Positions 55,335-63,576 of a DNA stretch of 64,000 nucleotides are shown here, in pieces. The translations under genes were made by a program, and so were the position numbers. The notes under the pieces are model-generated. The model was not told the origin of the DNA, ran no database searches, and saw nothing but the letters and a program-made list of their open reading frames with translations. Within the stretch, counting starts at the first letter, position 1, and each line of letters starts with the position of its first letter. Source of the stretch: Coprenecus sp902388455 (GTDB lineage: Bacteria > Bacteroidota > Bacteroidia > Bacteroidales > UBA932); the NCBI GenBank assembly GCA_963931615.1, contig OZ007032.1:2418001-2482000 (forward strand), in the 5' to 3' direction.

Positions 55335-56031
55335 AGAAGCTGTTTAAATTTATTTATAATTAGTTGTAAATCAGTAGGTTAATTGGAATATTTTTCATAA
55401 CTTTAAGGTTGTCAAGACATTAAAGTTATGCATAAGTACCCAACCAACCTGACTGATAAACAGTGGCAAGTTATAAAAAATATGCTGGACCCCAAAGAAA
55501 GATTCAGAAAATATTCTCTGCGCTCTGTTTTTGACGGCATCCTGTACATCGTGAAGACCGGCGTGCAGTGGAGAATGCTCCCCTCGGATTTCGCTCCGTG
55601 GCAGACAGTGTATTATTACTTCAGCAAGTGGAAGAACGAGGGCCTGCTTGAAGAGATCTTCGACACTCTCCGCGGCATTGTCCGCCGTCTTTCGGGCAGG
55701 GCGGAGAGTCCCAGCCTTGGGATCATCGACTCAAGGAGTGTCAGGACCTCCCATCATATTGATGGTCAAAGAGGAATAGACGGAAACAAAAAGATAAAGG
55801 GCAGGAAGGAGCACATAGTGGTTGACACACTGGGGCTGCTCATGTCAGTGAGAGTCCATCCGGCCAACGTCCATGACAGCGTAGGGGCTGAAGAGGTGCT
55901 CGAATCCATGAGATACAAATTCCCTAGGCTGAAACGGATTCTGGCGGACGGACAGATTTGTCCACATGCCAAAAAGATGGATTGTCGAGCGCACTTTCTC
56001 ATGGCTCGAGAACTTCAGGAGACTGACCATA
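55335..56031 (+). mobile_element. Decayed IS5-family element
   Basis: The left terminal sequence AGAAGCTGTTTAAA is at 55335-55348. The transposase frame (55428 onward) reads MHKYPTNLTDKQWQVIKNML, WRMLPSDFAPWQTVYYYF and GIIDSRSVRTSHH, ending in-frame at RLKRILADG near 55950. An internal deletion and frameshift follow; the DDE glutamate block KRWIVERTFSWLENFRRL is read in another frame up to 56029, where the element is cut by IS3-family sequence at a TA dinucleotide. It cannot encode an active transposase. Confidence 0.85.
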
Positions 56032-56574
56032 ACCAAACAGCCCGCAGAGAGTGCCCAGGCCATACCCCGGGCACTCCACGCGTAGCAGACTTACCGTTTG
56101 GTGCCAGATTTTTTTCTTATGGGAATGTTGAACGTCTCCTCGGCCACATTAATCATCGTGTCATAGGCCTTTGCACGCAACTTCTCAAGCTCCGCCTCCT
56201 TTCGTGCCTGCTTGAGTTGCGCCTGGAGTTCCCGAATCTGGTCATCTTTACTTTTCCTGGCCATATCTTCTTCGGATTGTTCCTCCAAAGATAATGCTTT
56301 CTCATGAGTTACATATTTCCCGATCCATGTATAGACGCTGTTGACAGTTGCGATGTCAAACTTTTTTCTGACTTCCTCCGCCGTCGTTACGCCTTTAAGA
56401 ATGTCCAGAACTGCATTAACACGGTCTTCTTCGTCCGGTTTGTAAACTGTGACGACCTCGTTGGACCAATACTTCTCCTTGGTTACAGGATCGGTCTTCA
56501 GGACAATGTCTCGCTTGTGTCTTTCTCTCATTGACTCGTTTGATTTATGCTCTCAAATCTGTCAACTTTTTTCA
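56030..56574 (-). mobile_element. IS3-family element, left half (orfA side), inverted
   Basis: The outer end is the inverted-repeat terminus TGAAAAAAGTTGACA (minus strand, 56574-56560), matching the right terminus of the half at 63376. It contains orfA and, after a run of A residues suited to -1 frameshifting, the start of orfB reading to GTLCGLFGY, where it breaks at TA (56030-56031) into the IS5 remnant. The rest of orfB lies 6 kb away on the plus strand. Confidence 0.8.
56091..56531 (-). CDS. IS3-family transposase OrfA
   Basis: 146 aa. HTH segment VNAVLDILKGVTTAEEVRKKF ... VNSVYTWIGKYV and a leucine-zipper-like coiled coil (DDQIRELQAQLKQARKEAELEKLRAKAYD), ending FNIPIRKKSGTKR. The AGAAAAAAATC sequence at its end is a typical -1 frameshift window for making OrfAB. 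Without the linked catalytic OrfB it can only act as a DNA-binding protein. Confidence 0.88.
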   Translation of the reverse strand: MRERHKRDIVLKTDPVTKEKYWSNEVVTVYKPDEEDRVNAVLDILKGVTTAEEVRKKFDIATVNSVYTWIGKYVTHEKALSLEEQSEEDMARKSKDDQIRELQAQLKQARKEAELEKLRAKAYDTMINVAEETFNIPIRKKSGTKR

Positions 56575-56698
56575 GTTCAAGTCAGATTGCCATTCCTGCT
56601 TATACAGTCATAAGAGTTTTTGCGGCAAAGTTCCTGTCGCATGTCAAGTTCGTAAGGATGCTCACGGGCAGTGTGCAGGAAAAATCCCAAAAATGACA

Positions 56699-56734
56699 GG
56701 GGTTGTATCAAAAATTTCATTTTGACACAACCCC
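56699..56734. terminator. Hairpin between the fimbrillin-like gene and the IS3 half
   Basis: GGGGTTGTATCAAAA (56699-56713) pairs, with one mismatch, with TTTTGACACAACCCC (56720-56734). It lies 22 bp beyond the stop of the fimbrillin-like gene and may terminate it, or be a relic insertion-sequence end. The remaining 56575-56698 shows nothing recognisable. Confidence 0.4.
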
Positions 56735-56756
56735 CCAAGAAAAGTCTTTATATCTG

Positions 56757-58373
56757 TCAGAATGCCAACATAGGCCTTACAATCGAAGTAGCATATTTAA
56801 AGAAACATATATAGTCCACCCAGCCTCCATCGGCGATATCTATATATCTGTAATATTTGTCAGATGCGGTAGCCGCAATCATAACCCCGTTCTGATAATC
56901 GCTATACAGTATTTTATTATTGTTGGAAACTTTCTCCATGGCCTTATTCATGGCCGATGCCAGAGCGCCTTGGCCTTCCCATGCCATACTGCCGTTCGCG
57001 ACACCCGATGCAACGATACCGGTAATATCCAATTCTACATTGCATAGATTGCGGATTGCATCAAGGTACTGGCCTCCCGACGGCATGAACCAGCCTGTAG
57101 TGACACCCTCTGCCGGGCCTCCCACTTCTGAAGCAAAATCATATACCGCCTTAAAACCGGGATAATATCCCTTTGCGAAATCATCCGCCCTTTCGGTATA
57201 TATCAAATGAGTGGCTCTATATCCATCCAGATTTTCATCTGCCAACGTATACAGTTCTTGCAGATCGGATGTCATCGGGATATTAGGAAAACCTATTTCC
57301 TCCTCGTCCCTTGTATAGCTGGCCTCGAAGTCAGTATTCTGAATAGAATAATCGGTATAGAAACGGCGCATATACCCTAAATTATCTGCGCTTAAAAAAC
57401 CTGCTACCCGCGTAGCCAGAACAATGGCATGCGCGACACCGCCAAGGGCCTCTTTTTCACCATCTGCTATCCTGTCAGGATCAATCTGGCATACAATGCC
57501 TATCACATCGGCCGAGGACACCTCTGATGCCGGAGCGTCCTTAGAAATCAGAGAGCCGTCCGCAAGAAAGAAATCACCGACTTGCAGCAAATGCTCTATC
57601 ACTTCAGGTTCGCCATAGTCTATAGTCACGCAATTGTCGGCTATCGCCTCGCCGTCCTGTTGCCACGGCGTATCCCCGTAACTGCCAGACAGGCTGAAAT
57701 TCCCCGGCATGATCAAATAAATGTAAAAGTTGCCATCCGTCCACGGCTTAAAGTCATTGAAAACCACATTGCCGGACAAAGAATAGTCAGGAATCTGCCT
57801 GTCCGTATTGGTAAAGCGGTAAGTTTTCTCCGGAAGACTTATTTTCACCAATCCCATCGCATGGGACATTTCAAAATCAAGCCTACCCGATGAAGGAGAC
57901 GCCGTTCCTACAGACAGATCATAATCTGCAAAACCGTTGCTCTGGTCATCGGGCAAATTCCATCCTGCAATGAAGTCAGCAAAAAATTCCGAAGCCGTGG
58001 TCGCAGACGGGTCTACAGAGGCCCCGAAATTTTCCTGATACGGATAATATGCATAATAAACCGCATTTTCAGGAAATGTCATGACTGAATCCGAAGAAGA
58101 CCAGACAATGGACCCTCCATTGGATGAAGCCGTAAGACGAAGATTGTCCACAGCTTCTAACACCGTTCCGTTTTCAACCGCAAACAAACCTATCGCATCC
58201 CCGTCCGAGAATTCAGCAGGATATACGGCCGCACCGTCCGATGACAGGAAGCCGTCATCGGACACGGAAACAGTCAAAGGCACCAGAACCGATTCCTGCC
58301 CGTTCTTTTCACAACCGGCAATCACAAGGATTGCCGGAATCATTATCAACAGGCTGTATATGTTTCTCATCAT
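56757..58373 (-). CDS. Fimbrillin-like surface lipoprotein
   Basis: 538 aa. Lipobox AGCEKN near residue 20. The segment FSDGDAIGLFAVENGTV, then VIWSSSD-like beta strands and YYAYYPYQENF, matches the fimbrillin (Mfa/FimA-like) N-terminal domain of Bacteroidales; the C-terminal half is a second domain with GWFMPSGGQYLDAIRNL and WVDYICFFKYATSIVRPMLAF. Such proteins are pilus subunits or surface adhesins. The ATGA overlap with the upstream lipoprotein gene indicates coupling. AT-rich codon use and confinement between insertion-sequence halves point to a mobile or rearranged origin. Confidence 0.82.
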   Translation of the reverse strand: MMRNIYSLLIMIPAILVIAGCEKNGQESVLVPLTVSVSDDGFLSSDGAAVYPAEFSDGDAIGLFAVENGTVLEAVDNLRLTASSNGGSIVWSSSDSVMTFPENAVYYAYYPYQENFGASVDPSATTASEFFADFIAGWNLPDDQSNGFADYDLSVGTASPSSGRLDFEMSHAMGLVKISLPEKTYRFTNTDRQIPDYSLSGNVVFNDFKPWTDGNFYIYLIMPGNFSLSGSYGDTPWQQDGEAIADNCVTIDYGEPEVIEHLLQVGDFFLADGSLISKDAPASEVSSADVIGIVCQIDPDRIADGEKEALGGVAHAIVLATRVAGFLSADNLGYMRRFYTDYSIQNTDFEASYTRDEEEIGFPNIPMTSDLQELYTLADENLDGYRATHLIYTERADDFAKGYYPGFKAVYDFASEVGGPAEGVTTGWFMPSGGQYLDAIRNLCNVELDITGIVASGVANGSMAWEGQGALASAMNKAMEKVSNNNKILYSDYQNGVMIAATASDKYYRYIDIADGGWVDYICFFKYATSIVRPMLAF

Positions 58374-60328
58374 TTACTTGCTTTAATTGAAAGACTTTCT
58401 GTACCAGCCTCTATTTCATTGATGAGGTCTACCAATTCCTGGATATCTCCTCTTTTCGCATACTCTGGCAGAATCATTGTCCTGCCCACAGGCCCCCACA
58501 TTCCCTGTGAATCCTTTGCGACAGTAAGCATGGTGTAGTACCATCCCAAATAAGTGTATGCATCATAGAAATCGACTGACACGAAAGCATAGTGGGTATT
58601 TTCATCCGCAGGGTAGAAATTCGGATTGGTAGTTATCCAACTCAACAGGTCATCATCGGTCTTGTATTCTTCATCTGGGTTGGAATAGTCTCCGTTCGCC
58701 ATGTAATAATAGCATTCCACAGCCTCGGACGAACGTTCGAAATGGAACACTGCAATACCTTTGTCTTTCATCAGATGAGGCGAGTCGGCAAACAAGCCGG
58801 CCTCCAATGCCTCATTACCGTCATAAACTTTCACGAAAGTACTTGTGAAAGTTGCGGCCGAAACATCCTCCGAACCTGTGGTAGCCGTGGCAGTCAGAAC
58901 CTTTGCTGCGACACCTTCATTTGAAACGGACACCGCAGCGACCGTATACTCCGTTTCAGGAGTAAGCCCTGACGGTTCAAACCATCCTTCACCTCTGTCG
59001 CATACGGCAGTAACGGCATCCAGCATAGAGTATGTAGGATTAAATTCTACCTGCTGGTTGTAATAATCGACTATCGCCTGCTCGACACTCTCTTTTGCGA
59101 GTTCTTCCGTATACTCATCGGTAGGAATTGCGACACAACCGTAAAAGATGCTTTCAAACCCGGCTGCCGGAACCACTCTGGCCGAGATACGCTTCGCTGT
59201 CGTGGCATCAATGATTATTTCTGCCTCGAAGTCCTCCGGAACGACGCCCCTTTCGCTCATGAACGACACAAGTTCGCATTTGCTTGAAATACCCACACCC
59301 GGAGTATATCCGAAAGCGAAGAAATAGTATTCAGTATTCTGCATTATCGAGAAGTTAGGCACGTCCTGATCACCAGTATAAAGTCCTATTCCGGCATCCA
59401 AATAGCTTTTAACGCCATCTACATATCTCTGAGCGATTTCATCCGCATCATCTTCTGTCAGATCAGGGAAATTCGCGGATGGAAGGCAGAGGAATATAAA
59501 CTGTGCTGTCTTGTTTGAAGGAGTCACTTTCAAATGGACAGTCGTGGTTGTAACGTCAGAGTATTCCAAATCGAATGTAAGTTCCGGAGTTTCAGGCACT
59601 GTAGATGTTTCTATCCTTGAAAGAGGGGTCGTAGGGGACGCGTCTTCTGAAGACATGCCGAATACCGTCAGCAAATATTCGGTTTCAGGGACGAGTTCCG
59701 AGACAACACCGGAATATTCTCCCCTATGGAGATTCTGTGAAAGGTATTCCTGCAACGAAATCCCTGCTGCGGAAGCCGCCTGTGCCGCACTTTCGGCCAC
59801 GGCTTCATATATGGCTTCATCATCAGAGTCCCCGTAAACGGAAAATTCCAAAGCGGCAACATAATAGTCTACATTGTCCATGGAAGGAACTACCGAATAC
59901 GATATGGATTTGTCCGTAGCGGAAATCACATCAATGTCAAACGAACAATTCTGCCCCGATGTGCCGAACTCCAGAGTCGCCACCTCAGAATATTCGCCGT
60001 TTTCCGAAACAGCCGCAGCCGCTATATGATAAGTTTCACCGGCGACAAGGTCGGAAACCGTCACATCCCCGCCGGGAACCTGTATCTTTGTACCTGCGGT
60101 CAATATACCCCTTGCTGAAGGCACTTCCGCCGCATCGTTCAACATCATGTATGCCAATTCATTTGCATTTTCAGAAGTTATGCTAAGCGTAGCCGAAGTC
60201 ATGCCCGAGGACACAAATTCGACACTTACAGTAGGGACTGTCTTCACTTCGTCCTTTTTACAGGAAAAGACCGACATGGCAATCAGTGCCAACACCGATA
60301 TTTTCAATAAAGTAAATATATTTTTCAT
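58370..60328 (-). CDS. Multi-domain FN3-like surface lipoprotein
   Basis: 652 aa. Lipobox SVFSCKKDE near residue 23. Repeated Ig/FN3-like modules each contain an Asp/Glu-Thr-Glu-Tyr turn: VAGETYHIAAAAV, LVPETEYLLTVFGM, LTPETEYTVAAVSVS. This is the paralogue of the partial protein at 1-618. Function unknown; a surface adhesin or glycan-binding role is a guess. It overlaps the fimbrillin-like gene by 4 nt and follows the BACON-like gene by 34 bp, forming a three-gene operon. Confidence 0.85.
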   Translation of the reverse strand: MKNIFTLLKISVLALIAMSVFSCKKDEVKTVPTVSVEFVSSGMTSATLSITSENANELAYMMLNDAAEVPSARGILTAGTKIQVPGGDVTVSDLVAGETYHIAAAAVSENGEYSEVATLEFGTSGQNCSFDIDVISATDKSISYSVVPSMDNVDYYVAALEFSVYGDSDDEAIYEAVAESAAQAASAAGISLQEYLSQNLHRGEYSGVVSELVPETEYLLTVFGMSSEDASPTTPLSRIETSTVPETPELTFDLEYSDVTTTTVHLKVTPSNKTAQFIFLCLPSANFPDLTEDDADEIAQRYVDGVKSYLDAGIGLYTGDQDVPNFSIMQNTEYYFFAFGYTPGVGISSKCELVSFMSERGVVPEDFEAEIIIDATTAKRISARVVPAAGFESIFYGCVAIPTDEYTEELAKESVEQAIVDYYNQQVEFNPTYSMLDAVTAVCDRGEGWFEPSGLTPETEYTVAAVSVSNEGVAAKVLTATATTGSEDVSAATFTSTFVKVYDGNEALEAGLFADSPHLMKDKGIAVFHFERSSEAVECYYYMANGDYSNPDEEYKTDDDLLSWITTNPNFYPADENTHYAFVSVDFYDAYTYLGWYYTMLTVAKDSQGMWGPVGRTMILPEYAKRGDIQELVDLINEIEAGTESLSIKASK

Positions 60329-60362
60329 TGTTTTCTTTTTTTATTTAAATTTTGATTGTTTT

Positions 60363-61337
60363 TTACTGCTCATCTTCGTTTTGTGAAAGTTTCATTCTGT
60401 ACAAAAGATACCCGTAAGGGCTATATGTTTGAGTTCCGTTGTAATTGGTAACATTGAAACCTAAATAAGGCTTGTCACCCCCGTAATAGTCTGCAATAGT
60501 CTCAGGCCACCATGTCTTGATGATTCTAAACAGAAGGTAATCCCCGTCCTTTGAGACATGTATGGTTACTTCCCTTTCATAGTTCGTGTTGCTCTTGTCG
60601 TTTACCGTAATTATACCGGTGCTTTCATCAAACACGTAAGGCCCTGAAACATCCGTGACCTCTACACCGCCGACAGGATTAGAAACCCCGTGGACGAACT
60701 CTATCTGATTGCCGCCGAAAAGAACATTGGCGTATGACCTGTACTCCGGAGTATCGATGAATTGAAATCCGAGCGCGTCATCCGGAGATATCGGGCTGTC
60801 CGGATTTGCCATATTATAGTCAATCGCATACTGGTCAGCAAATTCCCCTGCGGTTATCGTCTGATAACTCAGTTCATTATATTCCGTAAATAGCCTGAAT
60901 ATGGTAGAATCGCGGTCGAATTCACAAACTTCGGCAGTCCAGAGAGTATTATCCAGATCAGATGCCAGAACTTTGGTCGGATCCGCTTGGATTACCGTAA
61001 ACACAGCAGGTTCCTCCGCATTGGAATACAGAACGGTTACCTCCGTCTTTCTTTCACCGGGAACCGTATTGGGGTCCACATTGAACGAAATAACGCCCGG
61101 TTCGCTGACATCGAATTGATTACACCATCCATCGGTGCATATCGGAGTCTCGATTACGCCATCTTCGGCAGGATCGGTTATCGAATAGCTGACAGTATAA
61201 GTTCCTCCCGCAGCCTCGACTTCCACGATTCCGGGATCTATTTCAATCACGGAATCCATTGTAGGAACTTCCTCAGTCCCTTTGGAACATGAAAAAATCC
61301 CAACTAATAAAACAAATGGTACTAAAAAACGTTTCAT
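60363..61337 (-). CDS. BACON-like surface lipoprotein
   Basis: 324 aa. Signal peptide with lipobox GIFSCSK near residue 18. Residues about 32-120 are a BACON/Ig-like domain (VEVEAAGGTYTVSYSI, ISFNVDPNTVPGERKTEVTVLYSN). The C-terminal 200 residues form a domain of unknown type with WTAEVCEFDRDSTIFRLF and IHVSKDGDYLLFRIIKTWWP. It is the first gene of the lipoprotein operon. The IS630 element begins 23 bp upstream of its ATG, so its native promoter has been displaced. Confidence 0.82.
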   Translation of the reverse strand: MKRFLVPFVLLVGIFSCSKGTEEVPTMDSVIEIDPGIVEVEAAGGTYTVSYSITDPAEDGVIETPICTDGWCNQFDVSEPGVISFNVDPNTVPGERKTEVTVLYSNAEEPAVFTVIQADPTKVLASDLDNTLWTAEVCEFDRDSTIFRLFTEYNELSYQTITAGEFADQYAIDYNMANPDSPISPDDALGFQFIDTPEYRSYANVLFGGNQIEFVHGVSNPVGGVEVTDVSGPYVFDESTGIITVNDKSNTNYEREVTIHVSKDGDYLLFRIIKTWWPETIADYYGGDKPYLGFNVTNYNGTQTYSPYGYLLYRMKLSQNEDEQ

Positions 61338-61360
61338 TGATTATAAAATATTTATAGTTA

Positions 61361-62330
61361 TAGTTAAAAAGAAATGGTTTGCGAATTACACAAACGAAAT
61401 TTGAGAGTTAGAAGTGACTCCAACTCTTCTTTATAGTTTCCGATATTGTCGAAGAAATCCTTGACGGCCTGTCTGAATTTCTCTTTTGTCCTGTAGAATC
61501 CGGTGTTAATGACCTTCTTCCTGAGGAACTTCCAAAGCCTTTCAATCAAATTGAGGTTCGGCGAGTAAGGCGGCAGGAATATCTGTTTGATTTTCGTCCC
61601 GTTTACCCATTCCTTGAGCTTTTTGTTGTGATAATAGCGGGCATTGTCGGAGATGATATAGATGACGGAAGCTTCGGGATGCCTTTCCAAGGCTGACTGA
61701 TAAACATCCCGGGTGGATTCGGCATTGACGCTCTCACAGTCATGCGCTATCACATCTGTCACGTCATATGCATTAAGCAACCCGTTGATGTTCACCCTGT
61801 CACGACCGCTGACGGTCGGCTGTTCAAGTCTCTCGCCTTTCTCTATCCACGCATAAGTGGAACGGCTGTTGTGGGTCGGATGGACACCGTCCGCATAATA
61901 AACCACCGCATCTTCCGGCATACCGGAAAGAATTTCTGAAAGTTTCCCGGCAAAGGCCGCCACACCTTTGGCATCCGTATATATGTGCTCGCGTAGTTTC
62001 TTGCACAAGGCTGCCAGCTGACGGCTGTCAAGAAGCCCCCAATAACCCTTGTAACGGTTTTCCAGAAGTTCATCAGCACCACCATGTAAATAAGCGGAAC
62101 GATAACGGTATACAGTGGAAACGTCTATTCCAAGACATGAGGACACGAAAGAGGGCGTATTACCCATGCCCAACATCAGAATGCAAGTCACACGGGCATA
62201 GTCGGAACTTCCGGCTAAATTCCGTTGAAGTTTACGCAAAACTTCCATTTCTGATGTCGACAACTGAATTTCCATAGTGCAAAGATACTATTTTTTGAAT
62301 GATTTTTCGCATTTCACTTACTTTTGACTA
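61361..62330 (-). mobile_element. IS630-family insertion sequence
   Basis: 970 bp. Ends are related inverted repeats: TAGTTAAAAAGAA at 61361 and, read inward from 62330, TAGTCAAAAGTAAG, with a shared TGCGAA further in. It is flanked by TA on both sides (61359-61360 and 62331-62332), the family's target. The right flank is IS3-family orfB sequence, but the left flank is the lipoprotein leader, so the element sits on a rearrangement boundary rather than a simple insertion. Confidence 0.85.
61364..62275 (-). CDS. IS630-family DDE transposase
   Basis: 303 aa. N-terminal HTH (YARVTCILMLGMGNTPSFVSSCLGIDVSTVYRYR interrupted by its turn) and catalytic core: VVYYADGVHPTHNSRSTYAW supplies the first aspartate, IYIISDNARYYHNKKLKEW the second, and IFLPPYSPNLNLIERLWKFLRKK the glutamate. 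The frame is intact. The family moves by cut-and-paste into TA sites. It is a plausible agent of the rearrangement that split the IS3-family element. Confidence 0.92.
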   Translation of the reverse strand: MEIQLSTSEMEVLRKLQRNLAGSSDYARVTCILMLGMGNTPSFVSSCLGIDVSTVYRYRSAYLHGGADELLENRYKGYWGLLDSRQLAALCKKLREHIYTDAKGVAAFAGKLSEILSGMPEDAVVYYADGVHPTHNSRSTYAWIEKGERLEQPTVSGRDRVNINGLLNAYDVTDVIAHDCESVNAESTRDVYQSALERHPEASVIYIISDNARYYHNKKLKEWVNGTKIKQIFLPPYSPNLNLIERLWKFLRKKVINTGFYRTKEKFRQAVKDFFDNIGNYKEELESLLTLKFRLCNSQTISF

Positions 62331-63167
62331 TACAGCAGACAATCTTACTATAAATGGGATAACCGTGAGTTTGCAGAAAATGCCGTCGAGCCGCTTATCG
62401 TGGAAAAGGTAAGTGAATACCGCAAGAATAATCCCGGTCTGGGGTGCGCAAAGCTATACCTGATAGTCAAACGGTTATTTGAGAATACCGGTAGTATGCC
62501 CGGACGGGACGCGTTCATAGAGCTGCTTCGCAAGAACGGCCTGATGGTACGTCTCAAACGCCGTCGTCACTACAGGACGACAGACTCAAGACACCACTAC
62601 CGTAAGTATCCAAACCTTATTGCCGACATAGTCCCATCCCGTCCCAATGAGATATGGGTAAGCGACATCACATACGTGGAGACAGATGAAGGAGTATGCT
62701 ATCTGTCCCTCATAACGGATGCCTATTCGCACAAGATTGTAGGCTGGGCCGTAGGTCCCACATTGGAGACGGCATACCCGTTGGAGGCCCTGAGGATGGC
62801 GTTGGCAACGATTGACGATGTCACGGCATCCCGTCTCATCCATCACTCTGACCGGGGCTGCCAGTATTGCAGCAACGAGTATGTCTCGGAACTGAGAAAA
62901 CATCACGTGAGCATAAGCATGACCCAAAGCGGAGACCCTCTCGAAAACGCCATTGCAGAACGTGCCAACGGCATATTGAAGGTAGAGTGGCTGTACAAGA
63001 TGAAAATACCGACCAGGGATGAATGCCGGTCAATACTGAGCAGGATAATAGACTTTTACAATACACAGCGGCCACATATGAGTATCGGAATGCAGACACC
63101 GGAAACGGTGCATCAGCAGGCAGGAGAACAGAGGCGGTGCTGGAAAAACAGTTATGCCATGGGATAA
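62331..63167 (+). pseudogene. IS3-family OrfB transposase, 5' end separated
   Basis: About 279 codons. The integrase core is complete: WVSDITYVETDEGVCYLSLITD with the first aspartate, IHHSDRGCQYCSNEYV with the second, and DPLENAIAERANGILKVEW with the glutamate, ending FYNTQRPHMSIGMQTPETV. The first residues (through LCGLFGY) are 6 kb away on the opposite strand. A GTG at 62400 could start a shorter product, but the natural OrfAB fusion is impossible here. Confidence 0.88.
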
Positions 63168-63198
63168 AATGAAAAAATAGGCATATATTTGCCGGCGT

Positions 63199-63230
63199 GT
63201 TCAGGTGCTGCGGTACCGCAGCACCTGAAC
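63199..63230. repeat. 32-bp perfect palindrome in the IS3-family tail
   Basis: GTTCAGGTGCTGCGGT (63199-63214) is followed directly by its exact complement to 63230. It has no loop and no T run, which argues against a simple terminator; it may be a transposase or regulatory site. Confidence 0.7.
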
Positions 63231-63400
63231 AGAACCAACCAGTCAGGCTCGAACACTGTAAATCAAAACAGTGATTCTGTAAAGACTTTTAGAGATAAAA
63301 AACACCGGCTGTAAACACAGTCAGTGATACTGTAAACTTATTAGTTAATCCGCTCTAAAAGTGTCAACCTATATCAGAGAAGGTCAGTACGCCCCGACTT

Positions 63401-63562
63401 AGAAGCTGTTTAAAATTTTTTCAAAAGTTCTTTGTGTCACCATTCCGGCATCTTTCCGCCGTTTTTATCATAAAATAGCGCTGCTATTCTCTTCAAAAAA
63501 CGGCAAAAATCTACACGGAAGCATGTCGCAAATATTCTGAGAAAAAATTTTAAACAGCTTCT
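63401..63562. mobile_element. 162-bp MITE-like element
   Basis: Perfect 22-bp terminal inverted repeats, AGAAGCTGTTTAAAATTTTT plus TC at 63401-63422 and the complement at 63541-63562, enclose 118 bp without a gene. The first 14 bp of the repeat equal the left end of the IS5-family remnant at 55335-55348, so an IS5-type transposase probably mobilised it. No clear target duplication is seen. Confidence 0.8.
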
Positions 63563-63576
63563 GATAATTTATGGAA

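Larger units (their letters stand above)
62331..63376 (+). mobile_element. IS3-family element, right half (orfB side)
   Basis: It starts at the TA shared with the IS630 end and continues in the orfB frame (YSRQSYYKWDNREF). It ends at TGTCAACCTATATCA (63362-63376), the complement of the terminus of the other half with three mismatches. Between the orfB stop and the end lie a 32-bp perfect palindrome (63199-63230) and short CTGTAAA-containing direct repeats. Confidence 0.8.

Noticed and set aside
56575..56578. Target-site duplication for the IS3-family element (GAAC beside the left terminus, GAGA beside the right).
   Set aside because: The flanks do not match, so no duplication can be claimed, either because the termini are imprecisely placed or because of later rearrangement.
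63199..63230. Palindrome considered as an intrinsic terminator for the OrfB gene.
   Set aside because: No loop and no following T run; a perfect loop-free palindrome is more like a protein-binding site.
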